Assembly: GCA_022695795.1 (NCBI GenBank)
Contig: MU404101.1
Span: 66,562-130,561, forward strand
DNA length: 64,000 nt
Direction of reading: 5' to 3'
Source: Biscogniauxia marginata
Taxonomy: Eukaryota > Ascomycota > Sordariomycetes > Xylariales > Xylariaceae
Part shown: piece after piece, positions 22,897-31,746 of the stretch
Position numbering within the stretch: the stretch's first letter is position 1
How the letters are laid out: each line of letters starts with the position of its first letter
Notes under the pieces: generated by a model
What the model was told of the DNA's origin: nothing
The model's input: only the letters and a program-made list of their open reading frames with translations
Databases searched by the model: none
Position numbers and translations under genes: made by a program

Positions 22897-23623
22897 CTAG
22901 TAAAAGAACCCGATGATCTTGCCAGAAACATCTATAAATGACACGAGTCAGTAAATTATCCCGTCCAATCAAACAAGAGAAGGTAGTCATTCAGAGGTTC
23001 AGTCGCATAGCTCCTGTACTTGACACAAAATTTCTCGGAATTCACGTACGCTTTCTACGGGCCTCCTCGTGGTCCATGATGCCGGCAGAAGTGGTGAGGA
23101 TGATGTAACCGAACTGACGAGCGGGCAGCAGCTTGACGACCCACTTCTCGAGTTGCGACAGGCGGATGTTGTATCGGGGCGAAATGACACCGGTCTTGTT
23201 GATACGGCCGTTCAGCTGTACAACGATCTTTCCAGACCGGTGGTCGTCGATCTCCTCGAATTCCCCAATGTAGCCTAATGAAAAGGTCAGTTATATGTAG
23301 CGAAAGACTAAACGTAAAAACTTCATGTTGGAGTATCAGAGACACGTGTAAGATTCCTTCGCCTGAAAAACATCGATCTATCGGCAACTTAAAAGACTTC
23401 GGTCGTAGGGTGAGTTGAAACCGTTATCCAGTTATCATGCCGAATGGAAAAGAAAGACCCCGCGATCGAGAAGAGAAAAACCACACATACCCTTGGCCTG
23501 CATGACAGTGAGGAACTTGACGATGACCTTGGAGCTGGGTCGGATCATGACCTGTCGCTTTCCCGTCTTCTCGGCATTGTTGATCGAGTTGAGAGCGTCG
23601 GCGAGAACTGAAGTCTTGACCAT
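22897..23623 (-). CDS. RPS22: 40S ribosomal protein uS8 (S22)
   Basis: Three exons (23623-23491, 23274-23050, 22931-22897) join in phase to exactly 130 aa, the family length. Exon 1 gives [20 protein letters not shown]. Exon 2 begins [20 protein letters not shown] and ends [17 protein letters not shown]. Exon 3, only 35 nt, supplies [11 protein letters not shown] and the stop. uS8 binds the central domain of 18S rRNA in the small subunit. The small last exon is easy to miss and is established here by the restored C-terminus. The gene is divergent from the eS12 gene and shares its 761-bp upstream region with it. Confidence 0.96.
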
Positions 23624-24384
23624 TTTGGCGGTGTTGGGGACGAGATTCTCAGATCGTTCGGTGGAAGGATGTGAGGTATCTGTTTCGCAGCGATAATAGG
23701 TTAGCCCCCAGAAGCCATGAGCATGGAGAGTGCCCTCCTCGATATTCGGTTGAAGGAGGGTTCTGCCCGCTCAGTACTGGAGAGGAGAAGCGTATCAGAG
23801 TCGCGGGCCGGTGATGCGCGAACGACGGGCGCCGCAGCCTCTGATTGCTCTCCCCTGGCTTCGTGAAGGGCGCATGGGGAAAGTATTCAGTCCATCATAT
23901 TGCAAGTCCACATACCTCAATCGTCTGGTTGTTGACGGTCAACTTGGTTTGTCGATGTTGGTGAAGTCGGAGTGGAGTGGAATGGGAGAAGAACAAAAGT
24001 GGTAGGAGGTGGTGGTGGACAAAATAAAAATTTAGGTACGGGTGGTGGGTTCCAATGAGCCGCCATTGGGGTTTTTTTTTCCCTTCCTTCCGCTGTGCAA
24101 ATTTCTGGTGGGTGGGTCCAGTTTTTGCACGGCGGCTTGTCCTCTGCACCCAATTGGGTGAATTCCGGCCTTTGAACCCTAAGCGATACACAAATGCCCC
24201 CTTGCAACCTTCGGCTGGGCTCAAGCCTCAATTGATAATTGATTCGAGCATCTCACCCGCTAGAAAGCACCTTTAACAGCTTTTCGCACGACTTCTTCCT
24301 CCCACCCTTACCACATTCGCCTTTACTTCTGCACACAACAGATCAACTCTTCGAGGATCGCACCGGTATCATTCACAAATCAAG
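23624..24384. promoter_or_regulatory. Shared divergent promoter of two ribosomal protein genes
   Basis: 761 bp between the uS8 and eS12 start codons. It contains AACCCTAA at 24175-24182, a telobox-like sequence of the kind linked to Tbf1 or Homol-E type control of ribosomal protein genes in other fungi. Both genes being small-subunit proteins, coordinated transcription from this region is likely; this is inference. Confidence 0.6.
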
Positions 24385-25010
24385 ATGGTATGCCCAGGAA
24401 TCCCCTTTCGAGCTTTTCGCATCGTTCTGCCATGCGACTAGCTTTTTCTCCCTTGTGCGCTGCGCCCGGCCCCGATCGCTAATATTATCCTTGCCTTCCA
24501 GTCGGACGTAGAAGAGACCAACGCACCCGATGCTCCCGAGGAGGTCGAAGTCTCCGCCGATGCCTCGAAGGGTCAGATGTCCGTTCTGGACGCCCTGAAG
24601 GGTGTCTTGAAGCTCGCTCTCATGCACGACGGTCTCGCCCGCGGTCTCCGTGAAGCCTCCAAGGCCCTCGACAGACGCCAGGCACACATGTGCGTTCTTA
24701 ACGAGTCTTGCGAGGAGGAAGCCTACAAGAAGCTGGTTATTGCCCTGTGCTCCGAACACAAGATTCCCCTAATCAAGGTTCCCGACGGCAAGCAACTTGG
24801 CGAGTGGGCAGGTCTCTGTGAGTATATCCTGCTAGGGCAGTAGCACTATTATCTTGGCCGTCTATTCTAACAAAGTATGTCACAGGCGTTCTGGACCGGG
24901 AAGGCAACGCGCGGAAGGTAGTCAACTGCTCGTGTGTCGTGGTCAAGGACTGGGGTGAGGAGTCCACCGAACGATCGATCCTCCTGAACTACTTCCAGAC
25001 CGAGCAGTAA
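24385..25010 (+). CDS. RPS12: 40S ribosomal protein eS12
   Basis: Three exons (24385-24387, 24502-24817, 24886-25010) join in phase to 147 aa. Exon 1 is only the ATG, an arrangement common in fungal ribosomal protein genes; the intron follows at once with GTATGC. The body has the eS12 pattern: [60 protein letters not shown] and the end [19 protein letters not shown]. eS12 is a member of the L7Ae-like fold group on the beak of the small subunit. The N-terminal acidic Ala/Glu extension is usual. It is convergent with the Pin4 gene, whose stop lies 216 bp away. Confidence 0.95.
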
Positions 25011-25225
25011 AATGGGGGCTTCTTCACCGGCGTTGTGCGGGGGTATAGACGGCTAGGAGATGGCTTCGAGACCGTCCTCTACAAATTCTTCGGGTGTACT
25101 CTAGCTTATTCAGCTGGCATAGGTGCTGGAAATCAAGGGGGTATTGCATCGGAATCAAGGAAAAATTTGCATCAGGACCTCCCTAGGCTGACGACTCGTG
25201 TGTGAAATCGTAAAGTCTGTTATTT

Positions 25226-25786
25226 TTACTTCAACGGTTCCACCACGATAAGGTGATAGCCGTTTGATGTTTTGACCTGCCCAATTGATATGGAACTGCC
25301 CTTGCTCTCCGGGAGTCTCCACGCCTCGGCCTCGAATGCTGGATCGAGTGACCCTTTTGTCACCTCGCCCAGGAGTCCCCCTAATTCTCAAGTTAGTCGC
25401 AGCCATTAGCATTCCTCGTGATCGAGCTCTCGGTGAATCACACCTAGTTTCGCCTTGTCTTCGGAATACTTTCTAGCTACGTCGATGAATATCGACAGGG
25501 GAGTCTCGGTTGAATTTTGGATTCGCTCGTTGATCTCGGACAAGGCCTCCTCCTTTTTCGAGTGCTTCTCACACTACTTTTTGTGTCAATTCAAAATAAT
25601 ACCGGACCGGGGAAAGTGTTTCTTCCAAGTAGCGCGACAGCAGCAACTCTAACGCACCAGAATATGTCTGACCCGGATCTTCTGCCCTCCCTTCTTCGCC
25701 TTGCCGGTGTCCTTTTGCTCGTCTTTCCCCTTGCCGCCGGCATCCTTGCCTTTGCCCTTGTCATCGTTCTTCTTCTTCGCGCCCAT
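25226..25786 (-). CDS. PIN4: Parvulin-type peptidyl-prolyl isomerase Pin4
   Basis: Three minus-strand exons (25786-25658, 25573-25444, 25380-25226) join in phase to 137 aa. Exon 1 is a Lys/Gly/Asp-rich basic leader (MGAKKKNDDKGKGKDAGGKG) ending in IRVRHIL. Exon 2 begins CEKHSKKEEALSEINER. Exon 3 carries GGLLGEVTKGSLDPAFEAEA and ends NGYHLIVVEPLK. The order RHILCEKHSKKEEA, then the GG-L-G block, then GYHLI is the Par14/Pin4 rotamase fold, which lacks the phosphate-binding loop of Pin1. In other eukaryotes Par14 is linked to ribosome biogenesis and to DNA binding through its basic tail. The canonical W of GGSLGW is replaced by E (GGLLGEV), and the middle segment is more divergent than usual. 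Its position beside two ribosomal protein genes may be coincidence. Confidence 0.85.
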
Positions 25787-26642
25787 TTTGCGATCAGGAA
25801 TTGACTGGTTCACGAGAAGCCTTCTTTCATAAATTATTATTTTCTTTCTTTTAAGGGTCGAGAGTAAGATGAGATCGTGGATTGGGGAAGAGAGCCCCCA
25901 CGTTGATGAGCTAATGTTACGTAGCGAGCAGATTGGAAATTGCTATGAGGGGCTGGATCTGTATGTACGTTTCCCCGCGCTAAATGGGTACGTACCTAAC
26001 ATGACATCTTAAGGTTTGAACTTTCCAGCTGGCACCGGCTACCTACCTACATCCTAAGATATAACTGGAACCCTCAAACATCTTATTATAGAACGGTTGC
26101 ATTCTATAATGATATCGGGCTATAACGATAGAGAGTGTCTGTTTTGGGGGTTATGTATCATTATAGTAAGGTTTACTGTACTACCTAGTACCTACTTACT
26201 ATCTTATACCCCTTAGTTAATCCTTTCATCATTAATTCCCAGCCAATAGATCCTCCTAGGAATTTAGTAATGAGCCCATTCACGCACATAACTACGCTAG
26301 CGCTATATCATAAACACACGATATAGCTTATGCAGGATCTCCCTTAGTCGATATACCACAACGGGATCTGCGGCGAGTATTTGAAGTTTACATTAGTTGG
26401 AAAGATAAACTCGACTACTAGGCCGGTTGGGGAAATGCAGCAAGTATTGGTTGTCAATTATTAGGGACCAATGAGCAGGAGTGTACGCTAATGTGTAATG
26501 TTAAGGGCTTTCGCGCAACCTAAGGTGAAAGCGATATAATGCAGGGGTTCTACACCTTTCAACTGAATCCAGTCTGGTGTAAGTTCTCGTATTCGGGACT
26601 CCAACGTTGGGTTCCGGGCTCGATCATGACATCTTCTCTTTT
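25787..26642. other. AT-rich intergenic region
   Basis: Holds the PIN4 promoter, the possible transposon end at 26050-26185 and clusters of CCTA units. The minus-strand reading frame at 26488-26724 is out of frame with the SRA gene and is treated as a shadow. Confidence 0.5.
26050..26185. mobile_element. Possible end fragment of a pogo/Fot1-like DNA transposon or MITE
   Basis: Read on the minus strand the block starts with TACAGTAAACCTTACTATAA. It then repeats TATAATGATA, CTATCGTTATA and ATTATAGAATGC-like units. Terminal sequences built on AGTNAACCT and repeated TATAACGAT motifs flanked by TA are usual at ends of fungal pogo/Fot1 elements. No second inverted end and no transposase lie nearby, so only a solo fragment is proposed. 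Low confidence. Confidence 0.3.
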
Positions 26643-28453
26643 CTACGAGAAAGACGCTCGAAACAGACGAGCCCGTCTCCAATCCTCGCGGTCGATCTTT
26701 TCTTCCTGACGCTGGAGCTTCCACTCGAGATAGCTGGTCTCGCCTCGGAGAAGCTTGATCTTGTCCCCCTCGAGCTTCTCGTACAGGTTCCAGTCATCCA
26801 ACTGCGATGGCTTAGGGAATTTTCTAACCTCTTCGAAAGCCCTTTGCTCCGCCACTCTTTCGAGTGTCAGCTCGAGGCGGTAGGCGTTTGTCTTGTTGTC
26901 TAGCTTACACCCATATTGCTTGATGGTGAAACTGTACGTTGAGTTCTGTTAGGTATGGTGGTCTCGGATTGGGATTGGGAAGTAGTCTCAATTACTTACA
27001 GCCCGTCATATCTCACGCCCGCTTGCGGCGCGAGAATACTCTTCAGTCTATAACCTCGCAGGATCCGAATCTGCTTTCCCACTTGCGAGATAAGGGCAAT
27101 ATGCATATCAGATGATCGTCCTTCGCGGATATATTTGACTGTGTTCGGGCGTATTAACTCCTCCTGGCCTGTGAGAAGAGGAAGCGCCGTGATCCCGTAC
27201 CTCCCCTTTGTTGGCATCTCGAGGGAGCTAGCCACGATACCGTCTCGCTCAGCGCATGTGATGTTCAACCACCAGCTAGTTCAGCATCAGCACAGCCAAG
27301 AAAAACTTTGAAAAATATGGTGCAACTGACTGCCCTGCCTCGAATTTTAGGTTGCCCTCCAGTTCAGAAATTGGGATATTGATTTTCGTCTGCCACTTCC
27401 CCAAATCGTACGTCAAGGAGTTGTTGAATGAGACATCCTTGAGCCGACCGCCCTTGACTAGCACAGCACATCGATGTTGGTCTATCATAAAGAACTTTTC
27501 CCGAAATCGCCGCCTCCAGACACGTCGCAAGCCCTTAGCATGAGATACATCGACACGGAATCTTAGCGGTAGGTCCGCCGTGAGACTTGAGACCTTAACC
27601 ACCTCCGCAAATTGCAGTATCTCAGCTAGTAACTTGTCGAGGCGGGCATACTCGATTGTCTCAATATCTAGCGACGGGTGTCTTCGCTCCTCATCCCTCA
27701 GGACCGCCTCCAGGAAGCTGCTTAACTTTTCGGCATCTACTCCGATTGTCCTCTCATTGCGCAAACTCTCTCGTATAGAATCGGAAAGCTCCAGCAATGA
27801 TGTTTGGTTCCAGCCGAATTCACGGGAGTCGTCCGAGCTTAGGGATTCCGCCGACCGAGCTACATGATACCACATCAGCATTCATCTCGATGGGGTGATG
27901 CAGGATTTTATACCGTTTGGAGATGGTGATCTCCTACTGAAAGGCAAATTGCTACTTCCGTCGAAACCGAAATGCCTTATAGTCGGACTTAATACCTGGT
28001 TCATAATATCACGTCGTCTACTGAAAGGAGGACTGTCTTGGCCATCGTCGCTGATGATGATTACCGGCTTCGGTTTGATCTGCAAGCTTCGACGAACTTG
28101 TTTGCTGTGGTTATATCTGGCAAATCTTTCAAGCATGCTCATTTTGCCGGTAATGTATTGGAAATTCCTAGGTATTCGGGTGTTCGCCCTCCGCAGGCAG
28201 GATTTTTTGGGGATTGTTTGAAGATCTCAGGGAGTTACAGGTAGCTCGTTAGCCAAATTTGTAAGAATTCACAGTAAGTAATATGGTCCAGAATGGATAT
28301 TAATCTGCTTCGATGATCAGAGTGATGGGCATGCTGCCCGGTCTTAAAGACGAGCAAAGCTCGCAGCTCAACAAAGAGGACATCTTCGTTAAAATTCCTT
28401 GCCGGTTTGGCAAATGGTGCCGGGGGCCTGGGTCGTGACATCCAGAAGAACAA
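26643..28453 (-). CDS. SRA-YDG domain protein (modified-DNA reader type)
   Basis: Five minus-strand exons (28453-28273, 28225-27914, 27859-27331, 27275-27000, 26931-26643) join in phase to 528 aa; a start four codons later gives 524. The first intron (47 nt, acceptor CTGAG) is the weakest call. The N-terminus is polar, then helical (LISILDHITYYLQTIPKKSC...), as in other fungal SRA proteins. The C-terminal part holds the SRA-YDG domain from about GHWWLNITCAERDGIVASS through GKQIRILRGYRLKSILAP to GVRYDGLFTIKQYG, including the diagnostic Y-D-G. This domain flips and reads 5-methylcytosine or hydroxymethylcytosine in UHRF1 and SUVH proteins and in bacterial restriction enzymes. No methyltransferase, RING or nuclease domain is visible. 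The segment between G-R-Y-G and I-R-I-L-R is short, so base-pocket residues may be altered. Role here unknown; chromatin or DNA-methylation sensing is the natural guess. Confidence 0.82.
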
Positions 28454-29550
28454 AGATCTATTGTCAAAGGTAGGAGCAAAGTAATCTAAAAATAGATATG
28501 TGCTTTAGGTCAATAAGGTAAATAATTTGATATTCCTAGGTGACGTCTTCAATTGCCAATCTTACATGTATGACCATTGATGGATCTCTCTCGATCGTGC
28601 CAAATGCTTCCTGAGAGGTCGACGATGCATCATAGCAACTATAAGTTTAGCAATCGTTAGTGATGAAACTATAGTTACTTTTTAAAATTATAATTGAGTT
28701 ATCATTCATGTCTCACTGCCTTAATAATCTTGTACTAGTACTTGGTAAATGAGTTACTTGTAGGTACCTACATAGGTAGGTAGTTCATGTTCCTAAGTTT
28801 TATTAAATTCATATGGTTATCATCTTCAAGTGAAAATCGACTATAGACTCCGATAATCTAGAAATGTATTTGACAGATATTTCCCTTTACGTTGGTAGGG
28901 CACCCTTGGGCCAACTAGTCTCTAGTTAGACATACCTATGGAATAAGCTAGATAATAGTAACATTTAGGTATGTAAAGAGAATAGAACGTTTAAGATTTA
29001 GTCACCCCATAAACCTCCTGGCTCAGTATATCTAATAAGCCGGAGCAAGGCCTCATAGTCAACCTACATTCGCAACAACTCTGTCTCTACTGACTTTTAC
29101 TTCCTTGCATTACCTCAGGTTAGACCGCACCATCAATTTCCCTCATTGTTAAGTGGATACAGTAGTTGTTCAACTCGGCGTCTGAGTACCACCTATCTCT
29201 GCTAGACCAATGAAATCGCTGGGAAGAAGAGCACACGTACTAATCTGGAAGTTGAGTAGGAATTCGTCCGTGCTCGGAACCCTGCATAACGCAGCTGATA
29301 ACCAAGCAGCTTCGAGTTCATAGGATTGGCTATAGGCAATCATGTTCTATCTTCGGTACTCCGGTCATCTCATCTTATCTTTCATGTTTTATAGGCACCT
29401 ATATATCTGCTTATTCCTACAGCACCTTTCACGCACCACTTATACACACCATGCATGGTGCGGGGAGAGACTTGCCTGCATCGCCAGGCAATAAACCAAT
29501 TTCCAAAGTAAAGCATCTCAATAGAAATAAGACAATCGATCATACTGCCA
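28454..29550. other. Intergenic region upstream of the dihydropyrimidinase gene
   Basis: About 1.1 kb, AT-rich, between divergent genes. It contains a TAGG/CCTA cluster with a GTAGGTACCTAC palindrome (around 28760). No gene is supported. Confidence 0.5.
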
Positions 29551-31128
29551 ATGGATGACTTCGACTTAGTTATCACCAATGGTGTTTGTGTGACTGCTAC
29601 GGACATCGCGCCCTTCGATATCGCAATTAGGGATGAGAAAATAGTCCTGCTTGCACCCTCGGGCTCGTTAGAGAAGACACAGTCGAAGCGTATAATCGAT
29701 GCTGAAGGTGGATATGTCATGGTACAAGCGTGTTCTTGTCCTTTCGTTCTTTCTTTCCAGAGGGGCAACTTACAGAACTGCTGACACCGAGACTAGCCTG
29801 GAGGCATCGATACTCATGTCCACCTACAAGAACCAAGCTTATTTGGCAAGGGGACTTCAGCCGACACCTACGAGACCGGAACACGATCCGCCATAGCTGG
29901 CGGCAACACGACCATCGTGACCTTCGCCCCGCAGGAGAAACACCTAGATTCGGTGCTGGCGGCGCTGGAGAGCACACACAAGCTGGCTAAGGATAACTGC
30001 TACTGCGACTACGGCTTCCACCTGCTAGTGTCCAACCCGTGCGAGAGGGCGCTCTCCGAGTTCGCGCGGCTCGCATCTGCCGAGGGCGTCACGTCGCTGA
30101 AGATCTACATGACGTACTCGGCCCTGCAGCTGCGCGACGACGCCATCCTCTCCGTGCTGCTGGCCGCGCGCCAGAACCGCATCCTGACCATGATCCACGC
30201 CGAGAACGGCGACGTGCTCTCCTGGCTGACGGACCGGCTCGAGGCGGCAAAGCTGCTCGCGCCCAAGTACCACGCGCACGCGCACGCGCCCGTCCTCGAG
30301 TCCGAGGCCACGAACCGGGCCATCGCGCTTTCCTCGCTCGTGGCCCACACGCCGATACTACTCGTGCACGTCAGCGAGCCGGCGGCGGCGCGGCGCATCC
30401 GCGAGGCGCAGACGGCCGGCCGGCCCGTCTTCGCCGAGACGTGCCCGCAGTACCTGTTCCTGTCGCGCTCCGACCTCGACGGCCCGGGCTTCGAGGGCGC
30501 CAAGTGCGTGTGCGCGCCGCCGCCGCGGCGCGGCCCTGCGGACCAGCGCGCCATCTGGGACGGGCTGCGCAACGGCACCTTCGCGGTGCTGAGCTCGGAC
30601 CACTGCGCGTTCCGGTTCGACGACGCGCGTGCGGGCAAGAAGGCGGCCTGCGTCACGGCCGGGGAGCCGCTCGGACGCTTCCGGCACATCCCGAACGGCC
30701 TGCCCGGCGTCGAGACCCGGCTGCCGCTCGCGCTGTCCGCGGGCCGCGTGGCGCCGACGAAGTTCGTCGAGGTCGGCAGCACGAACGCCGCGAAGCTGTA
30801 CGGTTTGTACCCGCGGAAGGGTAGCCTGATCCCCGGGGTCTCGGACGCGGACCTGGTGGTGTGGTACCCGGAGGGGAGGCTGGGCGAGTTCACTCTGACG
30901 AACGACCTGCTGCACCATGACGTGGATTACACGCCGTACGAGGGCCGCACGATGACTAACTGGCCGCGGTACACGATCTTGCGGGGCAGGGTGGTTTGGG
31001 ATCGGGACGGGGGAGGGATCGTGGGGGAAAAGGGCTACGGACGGTTTATTAAGCGTGGGGAGAGCTCGCTGAATGATGTCTGGAGGACGGTAGATGAAGA
31101 GGGATCGTTCGATTTAGAGAAATTGTAA
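29551..31128 (+). CDS. Dihydropyrimidinase / hydantoinase
   Basis: Exon 1 (29551-29721) and exon 2 (29797-31128) join in phase to 500 aa. Removing the 75-nt intron creates the family motif PGGIDTHVHLQEP. It is a binuclear-metal amidohydrolase that opens dihydropyrimidine or hydantoin rings, acting on the reductive pyrimidine breakdown route. The metal and catalytic set is complete: H64 and H66 (HVH), carbamylated K159 (SLKIYMTY), H191 (HAEN), H248 (LVHVSEP) and D325 (SSDHC). The family tail TNWPRYTILRGRVVWDRDG is present. Exon 2 is markedly GC-rich (especially 30000-30900, codons ending in G or C), unlike the AT-rich flanks. That contrast explains the long antisense ORFs in this stretch. No other pyrimidine-catabolism gene lies beside it. 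Discrimination between dihydropyrimidinase and a broader hydantoinase is not possible from sequence. Confidence 0.92.
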
Positions 31129-31746
31129 AGATGCTGTGTCCATCGGTATTTAATAATAATAGCTTTCGAGATATATGCCCTTGTTGTCCTGATCCATATA
31201 CTCCTCCCAGCCCTAGCCTTTCTACTCCCAGAGTATTTAAGGTTAATAGAATTCCTCTACTTATCCCCATATAGTGCGAAAGGTATCTTCTGACCAGACA
31301 TTCATGTCCCGTTCTAAGCGTCTCTACGCTCAACTCTAACTTCGATTCTAATATTCGTTTCAGGACAAAGTGTAGGTAATATATTTCAGGAATCATAGCT
31401 CCCGGAATGGTGTCACTAAAAGTGGCATCCCTCCTCCAGACAGCGAGTAGGAAGGACCCCGAACCGTTGAAAATAGTAAAAGTTGTATTATGGTAGCGAG
31501 AGATTTATTATCGAGTAAACCTCTATCTGCATGGTTCTATTGCGTACCGTGTAGCGTCATCTAGCTTTGGGATGTGTTATTACCCTTTCTCTGGTCATTT
31601 CCTTGTCAGGATCCCTGTTACCGCACACAATGGCATCTACATCGGACGACGGCGACCAATAGCATTACCAATGTCATTTTGATGCCGTAGTTTGCCTAAA
31701 GGTAGATGCGTAGTGATGATAGTCGACATTGAGACCGTCAAGCTTC
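31129..31746. other. Convergent 3' region
   Basis: About 600 bp between the stop codons of the dihydropyrimidinase and the HPR1 fusion gene. Both 3' UTRs lie here; no gene is seen. Confidence 0.5.

Noticed and set aside
26488..26724. 78-codon minus-strand ORF overlapping the SRA gene end
   Set aside because: It is out of frame with the well-supported SRA C-terminal exon and shows no domain of its own.
30039..30918. Long ORFs of 186-262 codons on other frames and strand over the dihydropyrimidinase exon
   Set aside because: They are shadows of a very GC-rich coding exon; the true frame carries all amidohydrolase motifs.
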